Shown piece by piece: positions 12,480 to 24,757 of a stretch of DNA of 64,000 nucleotides (position 1 is the stretch's first letter; each line of letters begins with the position of its first letter). The DNA lies in assembly GCA_051294375.1 (NCBI GenBank), contig CM119268.1, positions 18,009,562 through 18,073,561 on the forward strand, in the 5' to 3' direction. The position numbers and the translations under genes are program-made. The notes beneath the pieces are model-generated. The model was not told the origin of the DNA, made no database searches, and was given only the letters and a program-made list of their open reading frames with translations. The DNA is from Paraspadella gotoi (taxonomy: Eukaryota; Chaetognatha).

Positions 12480-13012
12480 CACTGCTAATTTTGCGTCACC
12501 TTGCCATAATTTAGTCAATGACCTATAATTGGTCAATGACATTAATTGTCAACCTGATATAAGTTTAATAACTTTTTAAATTTGGTTAAACTTATAATTG
12601 GCTCATCTCTCATCAATTTGAGTTAATTTTTTATAATTTAGTTAACTGTTAATTGGTTCCTTCATAATTGGCTAAACATTGGTATAATTTGGTAACTTTA
12701 TAATTTGGTTAAACATTCATATTTTGGTAAACCTTCATATTTAGGTAAACTTCACTAATTGAATCAATTTGCATAATTAAAAGCAACTCGCCATAATGGT
12801 CAACTCTGGATAATTGGTCAATTTCATAGATTTGTCAATTGGCATAAATTGGTTAAATGGTATTAAATTGGTTAGTTAGCGTTAATTAGTCCACAGTCAT
12901 AATTTTGTCAACTTGCATAATTTGGTCAAACTATAGAGATTTGGACAACTTGATCAATTTAGTCAAATTAAATTAATCTTTTGGTCAACAAGTAACTTAA
13001 CAATTAGGTGAG
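12480..13012. repeat. Degenerate AT-rich minisatellite
   Basis: More than twenty diverged copies of a roughly 18-22 base unit based on ATAATTTGGTCAAC / ATAATTGGTTAAAC. No coding capacity. Confidence 0.75.
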
Positions 13013-14150
13013 TAGATGATTGTTATCCGATAGCAATAAATAAAAAGAAGAAGAGAAAAGAGTGCAAAATCTTTTTTTAATAATGTTCAAGTAAAGAACT
13101 TTTGTTTTGTCATTAAAACTCACTTTTATTTTCTACCTACAACACAAATTTTTATCTAATAATTTTATAGAATAAAAAAGTAGGTGGTTTTATTTTTAAT
13201 TCACTTATAAAAATAATATTATTAAAAATATTTAATTATTAATAATTAATATCAGGTCTTTAAAGTCCATCCCATATTAGCATTAACACTCATTATTCTG
13301 TGATTAAATGATGGATTGGAATAAATTTTGAGTGTGGGTGAAAGTAGTGATGAGTAGATACTGAAAATCTGCTCACTCTCTCTCTCAAATCGTCAGCTTC
13401 TACTTTAACAACGGTGAGTTTATCTTAAGCAATCTACTAACTGATGGATTATTAATTACAATCTTAAATAAATAAAATTTTTATTTTACGATGTAGGAAT
13501 GTTTAATTTGATGAATAGTTTTATTTGTTTTTGTTTGGGGGGCTTCCATAATTCATAGTAGTCTGTCAGTCACTTGCCCTATTTTGTTTGTGATTTATTT
13601 ATTTCTTTTAACATCAAATTAGAATATTTAAAAAATATGTCTTCTATCAGTCATCAGATGTTTATCTAACAAAAAAGAAGAAAAAAAAAAAATTAAAAAA
13701 GAAAGATAAAAAGATAAAAAAACGAAGACAAATAACTGAATTACTTTTTACCACTAAAATTTTTGTGGCTACGTCGACATTGTTTGGCTAACACTTGTTT
13801 CTATATCTTTTAATGAAATAAAATATTGGGTTAAATAATACATTAATTTTAGATATATAAGGAAAATAAATTTTGTGAAGTTAACAATAATTTGAAAAAT
13901 ATGTATATTGTAATTCAGTTACATAAACAATTCTTGAAGAGAGACCGAGAAAAAAAAAAACGAGATCTATAGAGTGAGAGAAAAGAGATGAGAGAGAGAG
14001 GAAAAAAGAAGAGTGAATGAGAAAGAGAGAGAGAGAAAGAGGAGAGAAAGAAAAGGATGAGGAAAGACGAAATAACAGATAGGAGAGAATATTCTCAGAT
14101 ATAATACATAGTCAGAAAGTATATTTTGTTATCTAAACTTGTCTCTCTTT
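13013..14150. other. AT-rich spacer
   Basis: No exon-like segment. A purine-rich GAGA patch lies at about 13940-14090. Confidence 0.5.
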
Positions 14151-14154
14151 AACT

Positions 14155-14400
14155 CGCCCTGGGAGCAGTTTTTTGCTCACCTAAGGGTTACCCAGGGGAA
14201 CTTTTTTGCCCAGGGCTAATTCATTAGGGGCCCTAATAGACCAAATGTTGGCCCCAGGGGACCCCCTGGGGCGCCCCTGAGGCAATCCAGAGGGGGGGGA
14301 GAGGCGCCCCCCAATGACCATTTGTGCTGGCGCCCCCTGGCGATAATCTTGCCCTGGGCCGCCTACGAGCCGCCCCGCGGGCGGAGTTTGGGAGATGACA
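14155..14400 (-). repeat. GC-palindrome-rich repeat element, copy 2 (inverted)
   Basis: Ends in GATGACATA, the reverse complement of the start of copy 1, and contains dense GGGGC/GCCCC palindromes (GGGGCGCCCC near 14268, GGCGCCCCC near 14330). It is opposite in orientation to copy 1, about 1.9 kb away. Confidence 0.55.
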
Positions 14401-14404
14401 TATT

Positions 14405-14680
14405 CCTCACACACTCTACCGCTCCACTGCCTCCACCGCCTTTATCGAGTCGACGCTTCCACCTCCTCCATCGCCTCCTCCCACCGCTTCTACGCGTTTA
14501 CCGCTTCCACCCTCCACCCCCCTGTCTCCACCGCATCCCCCCACTGCTTCCACCGCCTCCCCGCCTCCCCCCACCGCGCGCATCGCTTCCACCGCCTCCC
14601 ACCACCTCCACCGCCTCTAGCGCCTCCCCCCCAACGCCTCCCATCAACGGCTGCACCGTCTTCCCCTCACCGCCGCCATC
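14405..14680. repeat. CCACCGCYT minisatellite, locus 2
   Basis: About 30 diverged 9-base units (CCACCGCTT, CCACCGCCT). The array gives Pro/His/Ser-rich frames on the + strand that are not considered a gene. Confidence 0.8.
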
Positions 14681-14699
14681 GTGGTGAAATGAAAGTCAT

Positions 14700-15902
14700 T
14701 GAAATGAAGTAGAGAGTCAGAAATCGATCCTCAGCCTGAGGAAAATGAGATCATCACAGCGAGAAAAGAAAATATCCAGAACTTTTATTTTTATTTCGTT
14801 TCATTGTCTTTCATTTTTTATGACGCGTTTCATTCCTTTTTTATTTTTTTTCGTTGTTGTTGTTATTGTTGAAAGTTTCCTGAAAGTTAGGAATTAATTT
14901 ATTAACATATTGTGTGGTTACACTTTTTTCGATCGTTGAATGATATTTTCGGATGTACCAATTAGTGTTAATAATTAGATATCAGTCCGCCCTTGGTATT
15001 TTGATAATAGGCTGGAATACAAATGAAACATTTCATATAAATTTTGTACCACTTCATAATTAGATGGATAACGTTTTCTATTGGTTTGAAAAATTTAAAT
15101 AAATCCATTGTTCGCGTATGTTTTTGTCTCTTTTTTCTGACGCTAGCATTTGGTATATTTTGCTTGTTTTGCTTGCACTCTCTTGCATCTGTTAGCTTTT
15201 CCTTCCTTTCTTGTTATTTTCTTCTTTTTGTTCGAAAACTTTAGTATTCCTGTTTTTTCTTTCTTTCTTTCTATTTTTTCTCACGATGTTTTGTTTTTAT
15301 TTTCATTTTGGAAAAACTTTAATTACATTTTTGTTTCCTCTCAGACGCCAGAATCTTCTTTGTTTTTCTCGCGCTTCCGTTAAATTCGGGGAAAAGTCGA
15401 AATTCTTTTTTTTTTCCTTAATATTTATTCAATTTTTTTCTCTCAGTTTTATTTCATTCCGTTTGAGAGAAGGAAAAAAAATTTTCCCGAGAATTTTCTA
15501 TCTTTTTTCTTTTGTTTTTAATTTTCTTTTCTCCTCTTTTAGTTTTTTTTTTCTCATTTTTAATTCGATTCAAATGGAAAACGATTCTTTTCTAAACAAA
15601 AAAAGAAGAAAAAAAATTGAGTGAAGCCTCGTCTGCCTCCAGTGGATCCTCAAAAACTCTCAACTTTTCCTTCTTTTGTTTTCTTTGCTTTTTTCAAAGA
15701 AATTAAAAAAAACAAAAAAAAACCCAAAAAAACAAAAAAACAATTGGTTATTATATCCAGCACTCCTTCGAAAATCATACATAAATATGCTAATAAATTT
15801 GATACAATTAATAAAAATAATGATGTATTCATTCAATAAATAAGTTATCTTGCCGTTGACGCATAACAAAATCCTATGAGCTTTCAATCACGACTCTCCC
15901 AC
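14700..15902. other. T-rich gene-free DNA
   Basis: Long T-rich stretches (15100-15560) and an A-rich patch (15600-15740). Open frames here are Phe-rich and have no exon signals. Confidence 0.55.
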
Positions 15903-16185
15903 NNNNNNNNNNNNNNNNNNNNNNNNNNNNNNNNNNNNNNNNNNNNNNNNNNNNNNNNNNNNNNNNNNNNNNNNNNNNNNNNNNNNNNNNNNNNNNNNNN
16001 NNNNNNNNNNNNNNNNNNNNNNNNNNNNNNNNNNNNNNNNNNNNNNNNNNNNNNNNNNNNNNNNNNNNNNNNNNNNNNNNNNNNNNNNNNNNNNNNNNNN
16101 NNNNNNNNNNNNNNNNNNNNNNNNNNNNNNNNNNNNNNNNNNNNNNNNNNNNNNNNNNNNNNNNNNNNNNNNNNNNNNNNNNNNN
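15903..16185. other. Assembly gap (N)
   Basis: 283 N. Confidence 0.99.
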
Positions 16186-16523
16186 TGCTCCTTCCTCTCT
16201 CTCCCTATCTCATACACACTGCCTGCTTTTCTTCTTCCATATATTATCCAAGTTTATGTCACATGTTAAATTCATTACAACTCCCATCCAACCGCTACTC
16301 ACCTTCCTTTCTTTCTTCCTCCCGAGAACCGGATAGCCCGGCCCCTTGGACACGCGAGTTTTCCAGAACCCAAACCAACTGACTCAATTGCCCAGATGGT
16401 GAGGATCGAGACGAAGAAGACGACGACGACGACGACGAAGACGAAGACGACGAAAATGAGTGAAAATATAACTTAGGCTTCGAAGATCGAGACATGCGTG
16501 AAACAAAGGAACATAACATATCT

Positions 16524-16591
<68 letters not shown>

Positions 16592-17107
16592 TTAGACAAA
16601 GCTAGACAGAGCAGAAAGAGAGTCTCTAATTCGGCGCCATAGGAGGAAGAAGGACGTAAACAAGCGGGTTTTGCTCGGTGTCGTTTTCTGCTCTTCCCGA
16701 TTGGTTTCTCATTCATTCCCAATCGGCTTACGACTACCGATTTCTAATTACTACGAAGTTGTTGGTGAAATCAGCAAAAGATATTGATTTTTGGTGAATT
16801 CAAAAAATTTACTGAGTTAGGAAACTATTTTTTTTTTAAAGCAAATGTTCGGCAGAATGATAATCGCTTTAAGGAACTTTCTTTGCACGATAATAAAGTA
16901 TGTTTTTTTAAAAAAAGTTGTAATATTTTTACTCCTTTTTTAAATGTTCAAATTTAAAATCAAAACTGACAACGACGACAAAGCGGACGTCAACAATAAC
17001 CGCGACTTTGCAATCGAAACGAGAAACGACGATCAACAAAAAGCTGCTTATGACTTTGGCAGTCAGTGGGATTCAATGCCATTGAGTTTTAACGCTCTTC
17101 GTGCATG
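16186..17107. other. Spacer with short arrays
   Basis: Contains a (GAC/GAA)n run at 16408-16455 and a (GA)n array at 16526-16587. No gene is supported. Confidence 0.5.
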
Positions 17108-18278
17108 TCAAAAAAAATAGTGAAGAGAGAAAGGGACTGAAGAGAAAAATAAAAAGAAAAGAAAAAAGAAAGCGAAGGGAGAACAAGAAGAGAAAGCGAA
17201 GACAGAAAAAGGAAGAAGAAAGAAATAAGGAAGGATAGAAAGAGAGAAAGGAGGAAAAAGAAGAAAGAAGAAAAAAAAGAAGAAGAAAGGAAAAGAGAAG
17301 AGAAAGAGAGAAAGAATAAAAGGAAATAAAGAAATGAAAAGAGAAGAAGAAGAAACGAAGAAAAGGGGAAGAGGAAAGAAAGGAGGGAGAAACAGAAAAA
17401 GAAAAGAGGAAAGAAAGGAAAAGAAGGAAAAGAAAAGAGAAAAGGGAAAGAGGAAAGGAAAAAAGAAAAAAAGAAAGGGGAACGAAAGGAGAGAAGAAGA
17501 AAGGAAAAAAGAAGGAAAGGAAAGGGGAAAGAGGACAGCAAGAAGGAGAAAGAAAAGAAGAAAAAGAAGGAAGAGAAGAAGAAGAAAAGAAAGAGAAAGG
17601 AGAAAGAAACAGAGAGGGAAAGAGCGAAAGAGACAGAAGAAAGAAGAAGAAAAAGAAAGAAAGGGAGGAACAGAAGGAAATGAAAGGAAAAGGAAAGAGG
17701 GCGAAGAAGGAACATGAAAAGAAAGGGAAAAGAAAAGAGAAAAGGAAACGAAGAAGAAAAGAAAAGAGGAAAGAAAAAAAAAGAAAAGATAGAATAAATA
17801 AAGAAAGTAAAGAAAGAAGAAAAGGAAGACAGAAGGAAGAATAGAAAGAAAAAAAAAAGAAAGAAGAAAGATAAGACAAGAATGGAAAGATGTCTAAAAG
17901 AAAATAGAAAGAGAAAGAAAGATAAAGCATAAGAAAGATTTCTAAAGAAAGAAAGATCATAAGATGAAGAAAGAAAGAAGATAAAGAAAGAAAGAAGGGA
18001 AAGCAAAGAAAGAAAGATAAGACAAAGAAAGAAATAGAAGGGAAGGGAAAGAAAGAAAGAAAAAGAAAAGAAAAAGGAAAGATGGATCNNNNNNNNNNNN
18101 NNNNNNNNNNNNNAAGGAAGGAAGGAAAGAAAAGAAAGAGAGAAAGAGAGAGAAAAAGAAAGAAAGAAGGAAAGAAAGAATGGAATATATAAAAAAAATT
18201 AGAAAGAAAGAAAGAAAGAAATAAAGAAAAAAAGAAAGAAAGAAAGAAAGAAAGAAATAATTGAATATAAAAAGAAAT

Positions 18279-18342
<64 letters not shown>

Positions 18343-18370
18343 AAAAAGGGAAGAAAGAAGCTAATAAATA
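17108..18370. repeat. 1.2-kb polypurine tract with (GAAA)n arrays
   Basis: The + strand is almost purely A and G for more than 1.2 kb, broken by a 25-N gap at 18089-18113. Left of the gap it is irregular GAAAG/GAAGA; right of it are near-perfect GAAA tetranucleotides (about 18198-18345). The 300-residue Phe/Ser/Leu frames on the minus strand are translations of this tract. Confidence 0.9.
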
Positions 18371-18720
18371 AAGAAATCCGTGGTTCGACTGTCAGCTGCC
18401 AAAAACCTCTTTACAAATCGAGCGTTACAATCACCACTCTGGTTCCATTGAAAACCGCGCCGACCGGATGTGGCCCTGGCCGGCGCCGGTTTCTGTGTGA
18501 GCGGTGGGGGAGAGTGAGAGAACGGCGGGCGCCTGCGTGCCGCCGCCCGCAGCGGCCGGCGCCAATTACCATGAATTTAAGATACGGCGCCATCAACATT
18601 CGAGACTCGAATCCGGGCAGGGGGAAGTTTTGGGGGTGTGGCGTGGGTGATGGTTCAGGAAGAGGATTCAGGGAGAGGGTAAGGGCTGAGGGTAAGAACT
18701 AAATTGGAAAATGAATATGG
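18371..18720. other. GC-rich island
   Basis: About 350 bases of high G+C with several CG dinucleotides and two GGCCGGCGCC palindromes (near 18479 and 18553). Frames are open on both strands, as expected of GC-rich DNA, but no splice-consistent exon was found. A CpG-like promoter or an exon of an undetected gene are both possible. Confidence 0.35.
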
Positions 18721-18869
18721 GTTGTTGAGGCAGTGGTAACTGGTAAGGAAGTTAAAAATGAGATAAGTGAGATTTATTTTGTTTAATAGTCGACCAATTA
18801 AAGTAATCAAAAAGATAATTAATGAATAAATAAAGAAAAAAATAAATTATAAATATATATATATGTAGC

Positions 18870-19030
18870 CGGGCATAGCAAAGTTCACCCCGCCTCTAAG
18901 CATGACACCTTCAGTCCTGACCCGGTGGCTCATTGAGTAAAGCCATCAGCTCATGACCACGAGGTACCGGGTTCTATCCCAAAGAAGTTACGGATAGTCA
19001 TCTTCAGCCCACTTAGCGCCTTATCCACAT
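18870..19030 (+). mobile_element. tRNA-derived SINE
   Basis: Contains an internal RNA polymerase III promoter: an A box TGGCTCATTGAG (18926-18937) and a B box GGTTCTATCC (18970-18979), spaced as in tRNAs. The D-arm-like GGCTC..GCC is intact. There is no convincing acceptor stem, and unrelated sequence flanks both sides, which is typical of a SINE head rather than a working tRNA gene. The AT-rich 3' side (TATATTATATATTATA after 19028) may be the tail. Only one copy was seen in the window. Confidence 0.6.
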
Positions 19031-19277
19031 ATATTATATATTATATTTATAAAAGTTTAAAAGAATCTTAAGTGTTTAAATGAGAATCACTTCGCGTGAG
19101 ACAAAAGAACAAAGTGAACGAGACTTGGAAATCGGCGTTGGCCGTGAGTCGATGTGAAGAAGCAATAAAGAGAGGAAATGGAGAGAGAAACTTAGAGGAG
19201 GGAGCCAAAAGGGTTTTTAGTCGGAAGACAGAAATGGGTGCTAGGTTGTAATCTCTCTCTCTCTCTCTCTTTCCAGC

Positions 19278-19421
19278 GGCAATCAGTTGATTCGCTCCCG
19301 TGACCTCTGGAAGAACCTTCGGCGTGGATTCGTTTTAAAGGGAAGCCAAACCGAAAAAAAGGCGCCGACTCATCCGAGGAAAGTGATGGAGAACGAGTGG
19401 AAGGAGAGGAGTGGAGGGAGA
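19278..19421 (+). CDS. Possible exon, unknown protein
   Basis: A (CT)n pyrimidine tract ending TTTCCAG leads into a 47-codon frame that stops with TGA at about 19419. The peptide is basic and mixed in composition (GNQLIRSRDLWKNLRRGF, then Lys/Glu-rich) and does not look like repeat translation. No upstream partner exon, start codon or poly(A) signal was identified, so this is only a candidate 3'-terminal exon. Confidence 0.25.
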
Positions 19422-19489
19422 TGAGATAGAGTGGAGGGGAGAGAGAGAGAGAGGGAGTGAGCATGGAGATGGTAAGTGAGCATGGGGTG

Positions 19490-20072
19490 ACTGAAAAGTT
19501 AGAAAAAAGGTAAGTGGAGGATTAAAAAAAAGAGAAGACTGGGAGAAAAATTGAAGATTGGAAGGAAAAGGGAAAAGAAAGAAAAGACTGGGAGATAGAA
19601 AGAAGAGAAAATGGAATAAAGTGAGAGATAAAAGAAAACGGGGAGAAAAAAGCGAAGAAAGGGAGAAAAAAGAGAAGAGTGGAACAAAAATACTGGGAGA
19701 AAAAAGAGAAGAGTGGGATAAAGAAAGAAAAGAATAGGAGTAAAAAAGAAAATACTTTAAGAAAGAAACAGAGGAAAAAACGGGAAAACTGGGAGAAAGA
19801 AAAAGAAGTCTTGGAGAAACAAACAGAGGACTGGGAGAAAAAAAAGAAAAAAAGAGAAAACTGGGAGTAAAAAAAAAGACTTTGAGAAACAAACAGAGGA
19901 CTGGGAGAAAAAAAAAGAAAAAGAGAAAACTGGGAGAAAGAAAGAAAAGACCTGAAGAAACAAACAGAGGACTGGGAGAAAAAAAAGAAGGAGATTGATG
20001 AAAGAAAAGGGGAAGCGGAGGAAAAAAGAAAAGGCTTGATAATTGAAAAGAGGAAAGTTGAAAGCAACAACT

Positions 20073-20109
<37 letters not shown>

Positions 20110-20560
20110 AGAGAGTAAAAGGTATAGGGAGAGAGAATCACTGAGAGGGAGCGAAAATTGGGGGCGGATGACAGTTTAGTTCACAAGTTAGACTTTTTTT
20201 TCCTTTCCATTTGACTTTTCCCCATGAGTAAGGGCAAAGAAAAAAAGAAAAAGAGAAAGAGAGAAAAAAATGAAAAAGAAAAAGAAAAGAAAGGAAAAAT
20301 AAAAAAAAATAGAAAAGAAAAGATAAATTATTTAAAAAAAATGAAAAAATAGAAAAGAAATGAAAAAAAATAAAATAAAAGAAAAAAAATAGAAAAAAAA
20401 GAAAAGAAAAAATAGAAAAGAAAGAAAAGAAAACAAAAGAAAAAAAAAGAAAAGAAAAGAAAAGAAAAAGAAAAGAAAAGAAAGAAAATAAATGAAATAG
20501 GAAAGAAAGAAAAAAATAATGAAAGAAAAATAGAAAAAAAAAGAATAGAAGGCGATGAGG
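19490..20560. repeat. Purine-rich tract with a ~70-base minisatellite
   Basis: The + strand is A/G-dominated. Within it, the segment AAACAGAGGACTGGGAGAAA recurs at 19821, 19891 and 19962, spacing 70 and 71 bases: at least three units of a ~70-base minisatellite between about 19740 and 19995. From 20220 onward it becomes GAAAA-type low-complexity DNA. Confidence 0.8.
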
Positions 20561-21108
20561 TCGAAGAGGAAGTTGCAGTGAGAAATAGATAGGCCGAGAC
20601 TAGAAATCTTGTCGGGGCGCCAGGGGGGGGGGAAAATGAAAGAAGTAACTGGTTGTCGGCGGCGGGTGGCTAACATAGTTTAAAGCGCAAGTAAAAAAAT
20701 AAAGAAAAGAAAAGAGCAAAAAAAAAAAAAAGAAAAGAAAAGAAAAGTAGGGGCAGGAGAAGGGAAAGATTTATTTTTTCTGGCTTGGCCTCTTGGCTTG
20801 CGCTCTTCGCTCCTCCTCTTCCTCCTCCTCTTCTTTTTCTCATTTTCTCGCGCGACGACGCCAAATGTCGTTGGTTAAGACGCAGACGGCGAGGTGGGGG
20901 TGGAGGGGCGGGAGGTGTCAGGCGGGAAAAGAATCAGGCGGGAGAAAACAGGTGGGAGAATCAGGTAAAAGCGGAGAAATTTTGGGATAATCAATTGAAG
21001 GGGGGGAAGGAGTATGGAGGCTAAAGGCGAAAGATTTATGAAAGTAATTTTGGGTTATTTTATTATTGTCAGTTTTAAAATGATATTCGTACTGTGGTGG
21101 TTTAGTTT
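20561..21108. other. Mixed GC-richer segment
   Basis: Base-balanced patches at 20560-20690 and 20780-20960 within A/T-rich DNA. An ATG at about 20865 opens a short Gly/Arg-rich frame that is not convincing. Confidence 0.35.
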
Positions 21109-21133
21109 NNNNNNNNNNNNNNNNNNNNNNNNN
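21109..21133. other. Assembly gap of exactly 25 N
   Basis: Fixed-size gap at the left border of the duplicated block that follows. Confidence 0.99.
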
Positions 21134-21157
21134 ACTTTAAACGTTCTCTCCTCTCTC

Positions 21158-21211
<54 letters not shown>

Positions 21212-21342
21212 TCTCTCTCATCTCTCTCTCTCTCTCTCTCTCTATTTTTTTTCCCTCTTCACGGATGCTCTTTTTGTTTTTTCGCACCACCGAATTCTAG
21301 GCTGACGAAAACGTCTTCAGGGGTCTCTCTCTCTCTCGCCTC

Positions 21343-21406
<64 letters not shown>

Positions 21407-21446
21407 TCTCTCTCTCTCTCGTCTCTCTCTTTCTTCTCTCTCTCCT

Positions 21447-21485
<39 letters not shown>

Positions 21486-24284
21486 CTCTTAAGGAAAAAG
21501 GAACCCGCGCGACTCAGGTAGAAAAAAACCGATAATTAAGGAAGGGAGAAAAAAAATCACCCCCGCGTTGAGCCAAGCGAAGGGTGAAGAAAGAGAAAGA
21601 AGGAGGAGGAGGAGGAAGAGGAGGAGGAGGTGAAAAAAGTAGGAAAAGAAAAAAGAGAGAGAAAGAGAATATTTGAGTATAGAAGGTGAAACGATAGTTA
21701 TTAAGTAAAGATAGAGTAACAGAAATGAAATAGGTATTGACAGAGGCAAAATAGTTTAATAAGTGTTAAAAATGGGAAGAAGAAAAGACAAGAAAGAAAA
21801 AAGAAGCAAAAGAAAAAGGAAAAGAAATAAAACTAAAAATATTTACATTAAATTTACATGTAATTTACATGTAAAATACATGTAAAAGAATGATGAAAAT
21901 ACATGGAATGAAAATAAAAAAGAATCAAGAATCCGAAAATGAAAAGAAAATTAGTTTGAAAGAAGAAATGAAAAAAGAAACTCGAGCAGGTAAGGAAAGA
22001 TAAGCCAAAAAAAATCAAGAAGGAAAAATTAAAGAAGAATTAAAACGAAATACAGAAAGAAAAAGAAAAAAAGAAACAAGACGGGAGAACGATAAGCAAA
22101 ATTTAAAACGGAAATGAAATATATGGTCGCCGTTTGGAGGCGACGCGAAATTGCGATCAAAACTGTCGCCTGGAATCCACTCCGGTTACAAAAAAAAACC
22201 AAAAAAAACAGAATGATACCAAATTTTTTATTTTAAATAATTTTTTGTTTGACACGAAGTCATTCAATTTTCCACGACCATAATTGTAAAGACAGAATCG
22301 TTTTCAGTTCTTTGAAGTTCACTAGGTCTAGTAATACCTACTATTTTTAGTTAAAGTTAAAAGTTGAAGAAATCTTTAAAAAAAGTTATTATAATTCTTC
22401 ACAGCGTCTCAACCTCTAATGAATCTACTTAGTTCATAGAAATCTTCAGTTCGAATGAATGCACTTTAGTTCCACCAAATCCATTTCCGCCTCATGAATC
22501 AACTTCGAATCTGACGAAACGGAAAATCTACTCGCGCTCATTCGTGAAAAAAAAGAAGTTATTTTTTTTTTCAAAAATCCAAAAATCCGACGAACATCTT
22601 CTAATTATTTCAATTATTTGGCTAAAATTAAAAAGACAAAATTTTTCAAATACGAAAAAACAAAAACGAGAAGATATGTTTTTTTTTCTCCAAATGATTA
22701 ACGATTATAAAAACTAATTTTTTACACTTTTTCCCACTTTTTAATTCTTCCCCCTTCTACTTTCTCTCTTTTCTTTTCACAAACCATCCTCATTCAAACC
22801 GTTTGATTTACTCTCTCGTCCTCATTTATTTTTTTTTTACATTTTCCCGATGAGAATCTCTCCCCTCTCGCCCACTCCCCCCCTCCCCCATCCTCCCTCT
22901 AACTTTGATCGTCGGCCGCGTGGCCGCACCGTCGGCGCATCCCCGACGCGTCGGCGCCGCGTCTCCACCGCCGCAGCTGTCTCGTTGGCGCGGTAAGTAA
23001 CGGCGACCGTAACGATGGCCTCAATCGCGGCCGCAATCAGGGAAGCAACCGAGAGTGAAAAACTTTTTCCCCGCGTCTCATCCTGCGGTCGGGATTCCAC
23101 GCCTCACCTGCGCTCCTCAGCCTTTGTGTTTGGTGAGTTGTCGTCACTGAACTCGCCTATGTGTTCGTTTCTCACTAGCCAGGCATGTCTAGCCGTAATT
23201 GCCATGCTTCGATTCCGAATGGAATGTCAATGACCGGTTCCCGATTTTAAAATAAAGTTAGTTAACTTTGTAAACTTGCCATATATTCCCCTCATGTCGT
23301 TTGAGTTGGTCTTCATCTATCTAACCTTGCGTTCAAGTCTAATGTCCAATTCCTAAATGTTATGAATAAATGTTGATCCCCTCTCCTCCATCCGGAACAT
23401 CACCAAATTATTACCCTCCCTCAATCTCTCACCTCATCTCTAACCTCAAGTCTACATTTAACTCACCCACCCTTTCTCCATCTCAGTAACCACTAACCAC
23501 ACCCCCACACTGGTTTTCACAACTGCCGCGGTTTCCAACTCAATTTTCTCTTCCTTTTGTTCCACGGATCCATTATCTTCGCGGCTAAGAATCCATATTT
23601 TCTTGACTTTCATTCTCTTTCCTCGGCGCATGCCATCGCTCAAAAAAACTATCTCGTCTCTCTCTCTCCTCTCTCTCCATCGTCTCGTCTCCTCTCGGTC
23701 TCTCTCAGTCTCCGTCTCATCCATCTCAGTCTCGATCTCTCTCTTGCTCTCCACACGTCATCTCGCTCAGTCTTCATCTCTGCCTCCTCTCTCATCTCTG
23801 CTGTATTTATTTATTTACGATTAAATATTTGGAAGCTTAGTTCACATAGTACCGGTTGAAAGTTCGATTGTTAGTCTACTTAAGTATTGAATTGATTGAT
23901 AAACTAATTAATTGTTAGGTTCATCATTTTTTTTTATTGATTGATTGATTGATTGCCTGTTTTTTCTATTGATTTACTGGTTGATTAATTTACAGCTAAT
24001 CTAATTAACGTTTACTAATCCGCCTACTATTATTAATCCTAAGAAGTTATCCTTTTCCATTCCAAGAAAGAGAAAGATTAAAGAATCTCTAAAACGAGGC
24101 AGGAGCCTCCATCTCCCAATTTACAGTCGACGCACGAACCGATTCACAGTAAAACCGATTTTCCCGCGATTCGAAAAAATGTCGCGCACTCGTTTCTTTT
24201 TATACCAAGAAACAAATAAATCTTTACGTTCAAAAATTATTATTTTTTTTTTTTCCCGAAATGTTCCTCTCTCTCTTCTCTCTC

Positions 24285-24368
<84 letters not shown>

Positions 24369-24713
24369 TTCTCTCTCTTCTTTTTTTTTTTTTCTTTTGC
24401 ACGACACGACCACGTGCCTCCACTCCTTTTCTTCGCGGAGTGATTGCCGGCGCTCACTGGTTCCGTCTACGAAAAAAGCGCGCTTCGATTTGCGCTGCCG
24501 CCGCCGCCGCCGCGCGCGGCCGCTCGCGCCGCCGCCTACGCTCGCGCGCGTCAAAACAAAGTCAAGAAAAATATGGGATTTGAAAACGCGAAAAGTTTAG
24601 AGAAAAAATGACAAAAGAAAAAAAAGGGGTGGAAAAGAAATAGATACCAAACAGAGAGAGAGAGACGAGAGAGAGAGATGAGAGAGAGAAGAGAGAGAGA
24701 GAGAGTAGTAGAG

Positions 24714-24757
<44 letters not shown>

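Noticed and set aside
17073-18006. 300-residue Phe/Ser/Leu-rich frames on the minus strand
   Set aside because: They are translations of a purine/pyrimidine low-complexity tract, with parallel open frames in other registers and no exon signals.
19335-20141. 268-residue minus-strand frame
   Set aside because: Derived from purine-rich repeats, including a 70-base minisatellite; composition is almost only Phe, Ser, Leu and Pro.
24395-24560. GC-rich patch with GCC repeats near 24500
   Set aside because: Codes Arg/Ala runs in several frames and shows no consistent exon borders.
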